The notes: generated by a model not told the origin, from the sequence alone. Shown: positions 27,510 to 38,337, counted from the stretch's first letter. The stretch is 64,000 nt of DNA from Catellatospora coxensis (GCF_016862635.1 NZ_BONI01000052.1:1-64000); one strand, 5' to 3'. A program made the numbers and translations.

Positions 27510-28013
27510 CGAGATGGCGGCGCCTGTGGGAGTGGTCCTGTGGATGGGGTGCACCGCGCTCGTTGCCAGGACCTGTGGATCGAGCCCCGCGGCCGAAGGG
27601 GTGGACCAGTTGGATGGGCTTACGGCAGTGGGGCGCGCAGAAGTCGGGCACTCCGGGTCTGTCGAAGGCCCGGTGCGTGATGGGTTCGCCAGCGGTGGTT
27701 GCGGGTCAGGGTCTGGCGGATTGACTCGACGACGGTCCGGGCCTGCCTGGGCGGTGCGGGCCGAGGAAGCGCGTAGATTCCGGCCGCGCTGGCGAGGGCT
27801 TCGGGACCCGGTATGCCGTGTCGGTGCCTCTTGCGCTCGCAAGGCAGTGGCGTCTGCCATACCCATGTCATCCCGTGCCTGCGGTCCCGGGCGTACGGGT
27901 GTGGTTCAGGTTCACGGTGATCGCCCCGATCCAGACCAGGAGGGCCTGGAATTCGGAGCGAGGACATCGGAGCCGCCCTTGGGCCTGTGCGGTTCGCGGG
28001 TGTCCTTGGCAGC

Positions 28014-28059
28014 AGCGGTTCCTGCTCCACCTCGCCAGCGGCTCCTGCTCCACCTCGCC
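28014..28059. repeat. 23-bp tandem duplication
   Basis: Two adjacent 23-base units (28014-28036 and 28037-28059), beginning agcgg and ending ctccacctcgcc, differ at one base. It is a recent local duplication within the gene desert. Confidence 0.85.
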
Positions 28060-28520
28060 GTCGACGCGGCGGACCGCGGTCAGGCTGGCCGGCCGCGAGC
28101 TCCTGTACGAGCGCCAGGCGGGGAGCGTACGGGTGCGAGGCCGAGCGATTGGGTGTGGATGCGTGGGTGGGTTGCGTGGGCCGGGCCGGGGTGCCGGATT
28201 GCCGGTGCTGGCATAGAGCGGAGCCGGGTCCGCCAGTCGACAGATGCCGGACCAGCGGAACGGCGGACCAGTGGAATGGGCGGGTCGGGGTCCGATTCGG
28301 GGAGGCCCATGGCGGCGGCAAAAGCTCGGTGGATCGGCGCGTCGGCACACTTCGACCGCGGGCTCCGGTTCGTTGGCTAGGCAACCGTCGGTGGCCATAC
28401 GGAGGCCTGTGTCCGGGTCACGGCGTGAAGCGCGAGGGTGGGTCGGGCATCGGATGGCGTAGCCACCTGCAGCGTGTCGTTCAGTGCGCGGTCGGCATCG
28501 GCGTTGAGTCGAGGCGGTGA

Positions 28521-28536
28521 TGTTTCACGTGAAACC
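28521..28536. other. parS: parS site 2
   Basis: TGTTTCACGTGAAACC: the 14-bp core GTTTCACGTGAAAC is intact and one outer base deviates from the perfect palindrome. Confidence 0.93.
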
Positions 28537-29356
28537 AGAAGATCCTCTACTCGTGCGGCGGGCTTGGGGTGCGGGTTCACCCGAGCGCTGCAGGCAGGGT
28601 GGTGAGGTCGTGTTCGACACTCCCCCACCCGTGCTGCGTCGATCCACGGGTCAACTCGGAGCGGGTGGGCACAAGGGTCCTCGCAGGGCGCGGTAAGTAC
28701 AGAGTCGTCGCTGAGTCAGGTTGGCCCCCAGGCTTGTCGTCGGCGGACATGAGTCAAGCCGATCGCGACGTACCGACCCGCTCCCGACTCGCTCGCTCTA
28801 GTCGCACCGTCGGCCGTGTCAGCTAGGGACGATACCTCTGGCGCTTGGCCGGGAACTCGCGGCCGGTGCAAGGCGGGCGGCGAGCCCCGTCGTGTGATCG
28901 TGCTTCATGGGCGCGTGGTGGGTTGCCCTAACACGGGCCACGCCCCAGAGCCTCGTTCTCCGAGGTTCGGTCTCAGCGGCCCGTGTTCCCTCACGGGCTC
29001 TTGTCGGCGCTTTCGATGCGGCTTGCGCTCTTGGGCGTTGGAAGGCAGAACGGGTAGCGCGCGTCGACTCCAACGAAGCAGGCGACGACCGCCAGCCCTT
29101 CGGCGGGTGGTCGGGTGTCAGCCAGTGGCGGTGGCGCCTACTTTCTCCGAGCCTTTGGGAGGTCGTGGACTGCCGGGCTCCTTCACAGGCTTGCCCTTGC
29201 CCATGATGCGATGGGCCGTGGCGAGCGAGTGGAGTGCTCAAGCCAGACAGACTGCGTCCTTCGTGTCGACCCGGTCCTGAAGAACTTGGTGGGACACGAA
29301 GGTTCGGAGTCTGAGCCCTCTCAACCAATGAGGACGGGGTGCGCTCGCGATCTTCT

Positions 29357-29372
29357 GGTTTCACGTGAAACC
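29357..29372. other. parS: parS site 3
   Basis: GGTTTCACGTGAAACC: intact 14-bp core with symmetric G/C outer bases. Confidence 0.92.
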
Positions 29373-30888
29373 TTGCGATCGACGCCGGCGCTCGGTGCCA
29401 TGGTCGGAGCGCATGTTGGTCGAAGCCGGAGTTCCACGCGCGGCGGACAGTCCGAACGGCCATGGCTGGAGCACCCACGCCGGAGGACCGCCTGCCGGAT
29501 GGAGAAGCCGGCGAGAAGCGAGGCGAGGATCGCAGCCTCCATCGGGACCGTGTCTCGGAGCACTGGGCTCTCGTCGTGGGGCTTGGTACTTCCGATCCGT
29601 GGAGAGCGCTTCGGTGTACGGGCGCAGTGCGCCTGCGGGGCAGTTTGCTCTGCGCCAGACGTGACATTCGTGTCGACGCGCAGTGTTCGTTGATGCTTCG
29701 TCGTGAGGCCACGGTCCTGCCGTTCCGCCTGACCCGGTGCCGGCTGAGGGGTTCTGCGGAGTGGTTGTGCAGTGGACGGGCAAGTGCGGGCGCTGCGGGA
29801 AGGCAGGGCGCCGACAGCCATGGCGGTGACCTTCCCACTCGGCTGACAGCCCGTCGACTTCGGCGGTCATGAGGGAACCTGGGACGGCGGAGAGTTGGCG
29901 CGTGCCCACCCGATAGGTGGCGTTGTGCGGATCTGTGGTTGAGCGGGGAGCCGAGCGGGGCTGTCTTGGGTGGCGCCAGTTGGGAAGTCGCCGACGATCG
30001 GAGTTCGGGTCGGCCGCAGGCGACGGTCCGAACGCGCTCGACGCGTTGCGGCCGATGCTGTCGCTCGGTCGGCTGCGGAACTGGCTGCAGTACTAGAGGC
30101 CAGCGGCTTGACCAACTGGCGGCCAGCATCTGCCTGGACGCATCCCGGTGCAATCCGCGCCGACTGTTCGGTGATTTCGTGCGAGGAGTTCGCGCGCCGT
30201 GCCAGCCACGCGGCCCCGCTCCGTGAGGCAGAGGTATAGCCGCTAGCGGTCGGCGGATGGCGGCGGAGTACGCGTTGCAGAGTTTGCCGCAGGCGCAGAA
30301 TCGCGCGTTCCGGGCCGAGGCCCGTCGCGGGCAATTCTCCCCATGGTCTGCGTAACCGAGTGTTGCATCGGCCTAAGCCAAGGGCGTTGCGCCAGTGGCC
30401 CGAGCACTTGTCGGTCGAGTGGTACGCCAACCCGAGTGCGGGTGCGTTCACCGGGCAGCACTCGGCCGATGCAGCCGCGCGGGTCGGTCGTCGGTCTTCA
30501 CTCTGGGCGGGTATCCCCGGGCGACGGCAGGCCGCCGATCGCGACCAACGCTGGAGGGCAGGGTGCGTGCGCACGCGGCTGGGTTGAACTTGAATCTGGG
30601 ACGCTCGCGAGACGGACGATGCCCCCGGCTCTACACGGCATCGTGGCGCGGTTCCCTCGGCGGACGTCGAGGAGGAAGGCCACACGCTCCCCCGGTTGCG
30701 CGCGTCCGAAGGTGGGCGTCGGAGAGAACGGCATTCCGCCCGAGAACTACTCGCTGCGTCCGACGTGTGCGACGGGATCGCCCGCCAGCAACGAGGGTTG
30801 CCCGTGTGTCCGCGAACCGGCTAGTGGCGCACTCGGGCTGGACGGCGACCGCTGGCTCGGTTTGGCGCGACCCTGTGGGCGGGCGCAG

Positions 30889-30904
30889 TGTTTCACGTGA
30901 AACA
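30889..30904. other. parS: parS site 4
   Basis: TGTTTCACGTGAAACA: perfect consensus, and the dyad extends to 18 bp (30888-30905). Confidence 0.95.
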
Positions 30905-31226
30905 CGATGATCGCGTTCGCGGTTGCAGCCGTCTCTGTAGCGAATCGAATCAAGGTTCACCGGCGTGGTCGGCCAGCCCGAAAGGGCGCAGGTGTCTAAC
31001 AAGTGGCTCGCCCGTAGAACAACCGCTGGCCGCCCCAGTTCGTCTCCATCTCTGCCGGCCTGCTGGTCCGCGCCGGGCGGGCAGCACTTTGCGCCTGCGC
31101 GGAACGGCACGCCGCGAAGGGCTTCAGAGCATTGCAGCCCAGGACGGCACGTGCGGCCGTTGTCGCATTCAAGCGGAGTGCTGGCGCACGTGACTGACAA
31201 CTTGGCGAGTGCGCTTCTGCACGAGG

Positions 31227-31252
31227 GCTCGGAACGACAGCTCGGAACGACA
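31227..31252. repeat. 13-bp tandem duplication
   Basis: gctcggaacgaca occurs twice in direct succession (31227-31239, 31240-31252) and a third copy begins (gctcg). Another slippage product in the gene desert. Confidence 0.8.
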
Positions 31253-32915
31253 GCTCGCTAGGACAACTGGTGCCGCGTTGAGGTCGACCGGTGTGGCGCG
31301 CGGATGGCGACCGCGGTCGGAGTCGGAAGATTCGTTGCCATGGCGAAGGCGCGCTTGCTCCTCCACCCGAGACCGAAGCGCCCGCGCGTTCTCGGTTAGT
31401 GCGGTTCTCCCTCCTGGTTGCCGTCGTGCGACGCGCTAGCAAACTCCGCCCGGTTGAGGCGGATAACCGTGCTGGCGCGCCCCGGGCGGCGTATGGCTTG
31501 GGGACACGTTGCACACCTGTCGAAGCCGCTGTGTTTTCGCCGGCACGGCCGCAGCGCGCACATGAGCCAGACGACGTTTCCTGAACTGGCGCGGGGCGCA
31601 GGGGCACTAAGCAGTTCGGTACTGCAGGGATAGTGCGTGCAACTGGGCGATTCGTGGCTCGTGTGGTCGGCGTCCGGCGCATCAGTCCACCTGAACGTCC
31701 TGGCCGACAACTGCGACATCACCGAGTCAGGTCACCCGTCCTCGGGCCACCCGACACTCGACGTCGTGCGGTGGAGTCGTGCATCGCGCGACTGCGGACG
31801 TAGGTCTGTCTGTACGGGTTCCACTGCAGCCATGGCGCAGAACCGACTCGCACCAACATGACCCCTAACTGGAGGACCGCGGCGACCGGCATGACGTCTG
31901 GGAAGGCGGATCGTCATACGGCAGAGCACGCAGTCGAGGCCGGGGGCCAACGGCCGAACCCCGCAACGAAGTGTGGTGTGCCAACCCCGGGCTGGAGGCC
32001 GCCCGCACGAGCCGATCCCGTTTCCCTCCGAGTTGTGGGCCAGGAACTCATCCGCGATTCGCGCGAACCTCCGGAGGCTGGATTCGCCGCTAGTTCTGGT
32101 CGGCGTCGTTGTGTGGGCGGCGACTGGGAATCCCGCGTGCGGCCGACGACAGCGGGCGCGGCGAGCCCTCGGTCCGGACTGGCGATGGGTGCGCCGTGCC
32201 GGCTCGACCGAGCTGTGGCTGCTTGAGCAAACCGATGGGTTCGCACTTGATGGACTGAGGTTCATCGGACTCCGTCGGCCGGGAGTCCGTGGCACCAGCA
32301 GATGACGGCTCGTTCGGCGTGTGGCCCTGTCCACATGCAGCGGCAACTTCATGGGCACCTGATCCGCGCGCGGATTGGGTACTCGACGGGCGATTCTCTT
32401 CCGATCTGCGAAGGTGTCGCGCGATGTTGCGCGGGTGCGCCGTCGTAGCCGTGGACACGCCCCACGACGCGTCGGCGGCCGTGGTCTGGTCAACCGCCTG
32501 TTTGCGGCGGCGTCGGGCGGAAGTTCCTGTCGAGACGGCTACCGAATGTGCTGTCGTCGAGCGAACTGTCGGCCTCGCCGGTGCCGCCTCAGGGCGTTAC
32601 GGCAGAGCGGTTCGGGCAGAGCAGTTCAGGAACGGCGGGTTCGGGCCGGGCGGTTCGGGTCGGCGGGGCGCGACGCCGGCGTCGCCGGAGAGGACCTCAG
32701 CCATCACCTGTTGATACGCCCGCGATGAAACGGAGCTCACTGATTCGGTTGATGGGTCGCGGTCACGCCCGGCAGCGCCATCCGCCTTGTGCCGGTGCGC
32801 GGCTCGTTGTTCCCGGCCCGACGAACGCGTGCTGGACTCAGCGTTCCACGCGTCCATGTGCTTCAGCTGCTCGCGGCTCAGCAGTTCAGCGGCCCCGGCG
32901 TCCAGGGGAAGCCGA

Positions 32916-32939
32916 TGCCCCGATGCCCCGATGCCCCGA
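32916..32939. repeat. three tandem 8-bp repeats
   Basis: gatgcccc is repeated three times exactly, then decays into gaaggcccgaggcccc. Microsatellite-like, in the gene desert. Confidence 0.8.
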
Positions 32940-33597
32940 AGGCCCGAGGCCCCAGGGAGTCTCAGGGCAACTGAGGTGTTCGCAGAGCACATGACCGCGG
33001 GTAGACCCCTGGTAGTCCCGTGTGGCTCGCCGGTCCTGCTACTTCCGTCCCGCGGTTTCTGCGGTTCGGTGGCCGGCCTGGCGGACACTGCGGCCCCGCT
33101 TAGTTCGGCGCGGTCCTGGCGGCGGCGGCCCGGGTCTGCTGGTGCATGCAGCGGGACCAGCCGACGCGCTGTCCTGTGGACCCCGTGCGGACAAGACCGA
33201 GCCGCCGTGGAGTGGAACCCGGGCGGCAGACCTTCCCGATGAGCAGTACCCGTCGTGGCGGCGATCGCCAACCGCCGGCACGGCCGCTCAACGGGGTACA
33301 GGGGAACTCATAGACCGGTGGATGAGGCGGTGCCGCCAGTGCGGGGAGCGCCGCTGAACTCGGCTGCTTGTCGCTGGATTCGACGAGGTCCTCAAATCGA
33401 CCTCGAGGCCGTTGAACGAGCGGGACCCGGAGGTCCACGCGGTTGCAACTGACGCCAGCACCGGTGATCCGGGCCGTACCCGCAAGCACCCCGAGGCACG
33501 GTTGGACACGCTTCGGTTGCGGAGTGACGGGTTGTTCAGCCCAGCACCAGGCACACGGCGAAGGAAGGGATCTGGCGGACCGGTTTTCCCTGCACGC

Positions 33598-33613
33598 GGT
33601 TTCACGTGAAACC
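33598..33613. other. parS: parS site 5
   Basis: GGTTTCACGTGAAACC with intact 14-bp core. Confidence 0.92.
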
Positions 33614-34971
33614 ACGATGCCGGGTCAGCCGACGATAAGCCGCCAGGACCGCCGCCCGGCCACGGTCTGAACCGTTGCCGCCGTCCACGGTGCCCTGGCG
33701 GTCAGCCGACTGTGGGAACAAGCCGGCGACGGATGCCATGTCGCCCTCAGATGGACGCGCCTCAGCCAGCCCTCTACTCGCGCCAGGCCCGGTGAAGATC
33801 GGCTTGGTTCCGTTGCCGAGCCCATCCGACGAAGCGCCACGCCCCCTGCTCCCGCCGGACCCAGGACGTGACGAGCCGTGGAAGCCAGGTCCTGCGAGTG
33901 GATCCCGAGCACGAGATGCGTGGATAACGGCCCGACGATTTGGCCCACCGGCGCAGTGGTTGAAGCGGTGCCATGCAGCCCACGCCGGTGCCCAATCAGT
34001 TGTCAGTTGGTTCAACGAGCCCATGCAGAAGTCGAGGACAGCAGGTGCACCGGCAAGGCCTGCACCACCGCTCCGCAGACTTTGCTGGGCACCGCAACCC
34101 CGAGCCCAGGACGATGGGTCCAGTCACCCCGATCGCGAGCCATCCTTCCCGCGGCGGACCGCGCTGGTGCTGGACCCGGCCTGATGTCGGGCTTGGCGCG
34201 CCGCACTGGCCGCACAGATCTGGGGCGGCAGAACGATATGGAAGCGGAACAGATTTAAAGGGGTAGGCCGATGGCAGGCGAGTAGTCCGACCAGGCACCC
34301 CGCCTGGCTCCGGGCCCGCTCTCGCCATCCTTGCTATGCCAAACGCACCGTTGTCGGACACCTCGGCCACTCGGCGGTGGTATTCACGGTTCGCCGGTGT
34401 CCCGCCTTCGTCATGGGTCGCCAGCGGGCTTGGTCCAGACCGCTTGGGTCTGCCCAGCGGATCGGGCCGAGTGCGCCAGACAGTTCGTGGCCGACGGCTG
34501 GCGCATGGTTCGACCACCCTCGCCGCGTCTCGGCCTGCGGAACGGAAAGCCGGACCTGGCGGTGTACCCGAACCTGAGCCGGATGCCCAGGCCCACGTCC
34601 GGGATCTTGTGACCAGGCGAACCAGATCCGACCTGTCACCGGTCAAGCCGACTGAGCACGACCGGCGATCGTGGCGCACCGGCTGCGGCCTGAGCTTCCG
34701 GGGCGGACAGGCCGGCACCCTTCTCCGGCCTGTTGCTTGAGCGGCAGGGCATCCCCGTCCGGCAGCGTCGGCCAGGCGGCTTGCCCGCTGGGCCAGGTCC
34801 GTAGGGACAGCCGGTGGTCTGTACACAGGTCACCTGGGTTATCCACAACCCGCATGCCCAAGGTCAACGATCTCCACTGCCCCGCCGAAGTGCGAGGAAG
34901 GTCACGTATCCGCTGTCCACAGCCTTGGACTGTCCTCTTTCCACAGCCGGAGCCCGGTTATCCACAGGCCA

Positions 34972-34987
34972 TGTTTCACGTGAAACC
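34972..34987. other. parS: parS site 6
   Basis: TGTTTCACGTGAAACC, starting 5 bases after a perfect DnaA box (34958-34966). Confidence 0.93.
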
Positions 34988-35151
34988 ACCGCCACGAACC
35001 TGTCGAATCCGAGTGCTGCCAACGGGATCAGCACGTGAACAGACCTGCCGTCGCTCTGCGCACTCAGAAGGTGACGGGGGTAACGATGCCAGATTCCACA
35101 GGGAGGTCCCCGCCTATCCACAAAGTTATCCACAGGCACCCTGTGGGCTGT

Positions 35152-35167
35152 GGTTTCACGTGAAACC
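35152..35167. other. parS: parS site 7
   Basis: GGTTTCACGTGAAACC with intact core, starting 17 bases after a perfect DnaA box (35126-35134). Confidence 0.92.
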
Positions 35168-35228
35168 GGCCTTCGGGAATCCACAGCCGGGGGGAGACAG
35201 GACCGCCTGGCTGGGCTAGATTCTGCAG

Positions 35229-35834
35229 GTGGCCGATATCCCCATGCCCCTTCCCGGCTTCACTGCGTGGCCCTCATTCCCATTCGAGGGCGACTTCAAG
35301 ATCAAGCATCTTGACCCGCCGGTAGAGACCGAACCCGCCCGCAAGGGCGAGGACTCGGCCGACTGCACGGCGTGCACCGCACCCGATGACGCGTACATCT
35401 GGGTGAACGAGCGCTGGCGCGTACGCACCATGGACCGGCCCACGGGCCTGCCGATGGTGCTGATGCTGGAGCCTCGGTCCCACCTCGATCTGGGCGATCT
35501 GCCGAACCTGCTCGCCGCCGAACTCGGCGTCATGACGGTGCGGCTTGAGCGGGCCATCCGTTCACTGGACAACGTGGCCCGGGTCCACGTCTACCGGTGG
35601 GGTGACGGGGCCGCGCACCTCCACGTGTGGTTCATGGCTCGCCCGGTCGGGCAGCTGCAGCTGCGTGGCACGTTCCTGCCGCTGTGGGACGACATCCTGC
35701 CGCCGATCCCCGAGGATCAGTGGCGGGAGAGCCTGGCCCACGTCGCGGCGTGGTTGGCAGAGTTCGGCGGCACACCGCTGGCGCAGCCACCGCGCATCGA
35801 CTGGCAGGCGCCGGCGAAACTGACCGACTCCTGA
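35229..35834 (+). CDS. HIT-like domain protein
   Basis: A 201-residue protein. Near the middle HVYRWGDGAAHLHVWFMARP resembles the histidine-triad region of the HIT superfamily (HLHVW in place of HxHxH). Upstream are MVLMLEPRSHLDLGDL and a helix leading into it, the order seen in HIT-type nucleotide hydrolases and transferases. Two Cys (DCTACTA) near residue 45 could bind metal. The third His is Trp, so hydrolase activity is doubtful. The start is GTG 35229 or ATG 35244; neither has a strong ribosome site. It lies directly beside the DnaA-box/parS cluster. Confidence 0.7.
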   Translation: MADIPMPLPGFTAWPSFPFEGDFKIKHLDPPVETEPARKGEDSADCTACTAPDDAYIWVNERWRVRTMDRPTGLPMVLMLEPRSHLDLGDLPNLLAAELGVMTVRLERAIRSLDNVARVHVYRWGDGAAHLHVWFMARPVGQLQLRGTFLPLWDDILPPIPEDQWRESLAHVAAWLAEFGGTPLAQPPRIDWQAPAKLTDS

Positions 35835-35961
35835 CAGGCTCGGGCACCTCGCCGGCAGTCGCGCAGACCCGAGCGGTGAAGCCGGCAGCGGGATCCGCCG
35901 ACAGCCCGGCGATACCGAGTGACAACGGCGAGAGACAGACACCTCAAGCCAACGACATAAC

Positions 35962-36000
35962 GCGAAGCGCCCAGGTTCCCGAGGAACCTGGGCGCTTCGC
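35962..36000. terminator. bidirectional terminator, 18-bp perfect hairpin
   Basis: gcgaagcgcccaggttcc (35962-35979) pairs perfectly with ggaacctgggcgcttcgc (35983-36000) around a 3-base loop, between the convergent HIT-like and ligase genes. Confidence 0.85.
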
Positions 36001-36020
36001 CGTGCAGCTGTGCGTGCCGG

Positions 36021-37004
36021 TCAGCCGGCGGGGCGGGTGGCGGCCCGCATGACCAGGCGGGTGATCACCTCGCCGAGGTCGAGTCCGCCGGCCTGCACCG
36101 CCATCGGCAGCAGGGACGTCTCGGTCATGCCCGGTGAGACGTTGACCTCCAGGACCGTGCACTCCCCCGCCGGGGTCACGATCAGGTCGACGCGGGACAT
36201 GTCGCGCAGGCCCAGTGCCTGGTGTGCGGCCAGCGCCGTCTTGACCACCTGCGCGCTCGTCTCCGCCGACAACCGGGCCGGTGCGTGCCAGGTGGTGAGG
36301 CCGGCCGTGTAGCGGGCCGCGTAGTCGTACACGCCGTTGCTGGGCACGATCTCGACGGGCGGCAGCGCGAACGGACCCTCACCGAGGTCGAGGATGGACA
36401 CCGCCACGTCGACTCCCTCGACATAGCGCTCCACCAGGGCGGTCTGGTCGTACGCGAAGCACCCGACCATCGCGGCCGGCAGCGCGGAGGCGTCCCGGAC
36501 CACCGCGGCGCCCAGGCCGGACCCGCCCTGGGCGGGTTTGACCATCAGCGGCAGTCCGAGCCGGTCGACGATGCGCTCCAGCACGGCGACGGCACCGAGT
36601 TCGGAGAACCGGTCGTGCGGCAGGGCGACCCACTCGGGGGTGGGGATGCCGTACTCGACGAAGACCGCCTTCGCGGAGGGCTTGTCCCAGGCGAGCCGGG
36701 ACGAGCGCGCGTCGGGGCCGACGTAGGGCACGCCGCACAGGTCGAGCACCCCGCGCAGCGAGCCGTCCTCGCCGGTGGAGCCGTGCAGGGCGATGAACAC
36801 CGCGTCCGGCGGGTCGGACTTCAGTGCGGGTAGCAGGGCGATGTCGGCGTCGAGCATGTCCGCTTCGACGCCGACGGCGCGCAGGGCGTCCAGGACCCGG
36901 CGGCCGGAACGCAGTGAGACGTCACGTTCGTAGGACAGGCCGCCCGCCAGCACCAGGCAGCGGAGGTCGGCTCGGACGGCAGGCGAGGTGGACGGTGCGG
37001 TCAC
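36021..37004 (-). CDS. ddl: D-alanine--D-alanine ligase-like ATP-grasp protein
   Basis: A 327-residue ATP-grasp enzyme that should join two D-alanines for peptidoglycan precursors. Seen: LAGGLSYERDVSLRSG (N-domain), IALHGSTGEDGSLRGVLDLCGVPYVGP, LPLMVKPAQGGSGLGAAVV (ATP site), YDYAARYTAG (omega loop) and SRVDLIVTPAGECTVLEVNVSPGMTETSLLP (metal-binding end). The length matches Ddl. Because a second Ddl is often encoded near murF in actinobacteria, this may be a paralogue; the window cannot show it. It is followed (leftward) by a strong shared terminator. Confidence 0.9.
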   Translation of the reverse strand: MTAPSTSPAVRADLRCLVLAGGLSYERDVSLRSGRRVLDALRAVGVEADMLDADIALLPALKSDPPDAVFIALHGSTGEDGSLRGVLDLCGVPYVGPDARSSRLAWDKPSAKAVFVEYGIPTPEWVALPHDRFSELGAVAVLERIVDRLGLPLMVKPAQGGSGLGAAVVRDASALPAAMVGCFAYDQTALVERYVEGVDVAVSILDLGEGPFALPPVEIVPSNGVYDYAARYTAGLTTWHAPARLSAETSAQVVKTALAAHQALGLRDMSRVDLIVTPAGECTVLEVNVSPGMTETSLLPMAVQAGGLDLGEVITRLVMRAATRPAG

Positions 37005-37011
37005 CCTCGAA

Positions 37012-38337
37012 TCATGCCAAGTCGGGACCGGGTGCGTGCGCGCCGGGCCGCGGCAGCTCGGTCACCGCGTCCAGCGGCCCGGTGTCGCCGAACACGGCCC
37101 GCGTGGCCAGCTCCTGCTCGACCACGCCGGCGAGGCGGCGCACACCCTCCCGGATGCGCTCCGGCGGCGGGAACGAGAAGTTCAGCCGCAGGTGCTGCTG
37201 CCCGGTGCCGTCGGCGTAGAAGCCGGTGCCGGGCACGTACGCGACGCGCGCGGCGATGGCGCGGGGCACCATGGCCTTGGAGTTGAGACCGGCGGGCAGG
37301 GTCGCCCACACGAACAGGCCGCCCGCGGGGTGGGTCCAGGTGGTGCCCTCGGGCATCAGGTCGGACAGCGCGGTCAGCAGCGTGTCGCGGCGCTCGGCGT
37401 AGATCTGCTGGTACGTCTTGAGCTGCTGGCGCCAGGGCATGGTGGACAGGTAGGTGCTCACCACGGACTGGGCGAAGTTGCTCGGGCACAGGATGTTCGC
37501 CTCGGTGGCGATCACCAGCTTGTCGCGTACCGCATGGGGGGCGAGGATCCAGCCCACCCGCAGGCCCGGCGCGAAGGTCTTGGAGAACGTGCTCAGGTAG
37601 AAGACCCCGTCGCGGCGGCGGGCGCGCAGCGGCCGCGGCGCCTCACCCTCGAAACCGAGCCGGCCGTACGGGTCGTCCTCGATGACCAGCAGCCCGGCCC
37701 GCTCGCAGATGTCGAGGACCTGCTCGCGGCGCTCCTCGGACAGGGTCACGCCGGCCGGGTTCTGGTAGGTCGGGATCGTGTAGAGGAACTTGACGCGGCG
37801 GCCGAGCCGGCGCTGCTCCTCGATGGCGACCTCCAGCGCGGCCGGGATGAGGCCGTCGTGGTCCATCGGCACGTGCACGACCTGGGCCTGCGCCGCCTGG
37901 AAGACGCCGAGCGCGCCGACGTAGGTGGGGCCCTCGGCGAGCACGACGTCGCCGGGGTCGAGGAAGAGCCGGGCGATCAGGTCGAGGGCCTGCTGGCCGC
38001 CGATGGTGACGACGACGTCGTCGGGTGACGCGCCGACCGAGGCGTCGATGCCGACGTCGGCCATCAGCGCGCAGATCTGCTCGCGCAGCTCGGGCATGCC
38101 CTGGCCGAGGCCGTACTGCAGCGCGCTGGCGCCCTGCTTGGCGACGAGCTCGCCGATGACCTCTCCGACCGCGTCGAGCGGCAGCGCGGAGATGTATGGC
38201 ATACCCCCGGCGAGTGACACCACCTCGGGGCGGTTCGCCACGGCGAAGAGTGCTCGAATCTCCGAGGCGGTCATCCCGATGATGCGCTGCGCGTACCGAT
38301 CGGTGTAGTCGTCGAGCGTCGTGCCCGTCTCCGCCAC
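37012..38337 (-). CDS. PLP-dependent class I/II aminotransferase
   Basis: A 441-residue fold-type I aminotransferase of the MocR/LysN-like family. Seen: LAGGMPYISALPLDAV, ALQYGLGQGMPELREQI, IPTYQNPAGVTLSEERR, the Asp of VIEDDPYGRL, the PLP Lys of YLSTFSKTFAPGLRVGW, and the substrate Arg of LRLNFSF. The family includes 2-aminoadipate and aromatic aminotransferases; the substrate is not clear here. GTG 38337 is chosen for its GGGGAGGGA site; longer frames upstream look non-coding. The ddl gene begins 7 bases past its stop, so the two are probably one operon. Confidence 0.9.
   Translation of the reverse strand: MAETGTTLDDYTDRYAQRIIGMTASEIRALFAVANRPEVVSLAGGMPYISALPLDAVGEVIGELVAKQGASALQYGLGQGMPELREQICALMADVGIDASVGASPDDVVVTIGGQQALDLIARLFLDPGDVVLAEGPTYVGALGVFQAAQAQVVHVPMDHDGLIPAALEVAIEEQRRLGRRVKFLYTIPTYQNPAGVTLSEERREQVLDICERAGLLVIEDDPYGRLGFEGEAPRPLRARRRDGVFYLSTFSKTFAPGLRVGWILAPHAVRDKLVIATEANILCPSNFAQSVVSTYLSTMPWRQQLKTYQQIYAERRDTLLTALSDLMPEGTTWTHPAGGLFVWATLPAGLNSKAMVPRAIAARVAYVPGTGFYADGTGQQHLRLNFSFPPPERIREGVRRLAGVVEQELATRAVFGDTGPLDAVTELPRPGAHAPGPDLA

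Larger units (their letters stand above)
34839..35185. promoter_or_regulatory. DnaA-box cluster interleaved with parS
   Basis: Perfect TTATCCACA boxes lie at 34839-34847, 34958-34966 and 35126-35134. Near-boxes lie at 34913-34921 (CTGTCCACA), 34937-34945, 35114-35122 (CTATCCACA) and 35177-35185. parS sites 6 and 7 lie among them. The density is comparable to the fields near dnaA, yet no replication gene adjoins. A DnaA-titrating or DnaA-reactivating site, or part of a segregation complex, is possible; function is inference. Confidence 0.75.
27026..35228. other. 8.2-kb gene desert carrying parS sites
   Basis: No gene can be supported in this stretch. Open frames of similar moderate length occur in all six frames and overlap each other. 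Their translations are rich in Arg, Ser, Pro and Gly, lack any family motif, and do not show the strong third-position G/C bias of the flanking genes. The stretch contains six parS palindromes, several short tandem repeats, and a DnaA-box cluster at its right end. Small RNAs or very divergent genes cannot be excluded from sequence alone. Confidence 0.75.

Noticed and set aside
24732-27866. 1044-codon open frame on the minus strand
   Set aside because: It is antisense to parA and parB and extends into the desert with Arg/Ser/Pro-rich text; no start signal or family.
27343-28380. 345-codon open frame in the desert
   Set aside because: Its codons reflect GGTCTGG-type repeats, no motif is present, and other frames are equally open over the same bases.
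28819-30685. minus-strand frames of 444 and 272 codons in the desert
   Set aside because: The translations are Arg/Ser/Ala/Pro-rich and cross parS sites; no third-position bias or ribosome site supports them.
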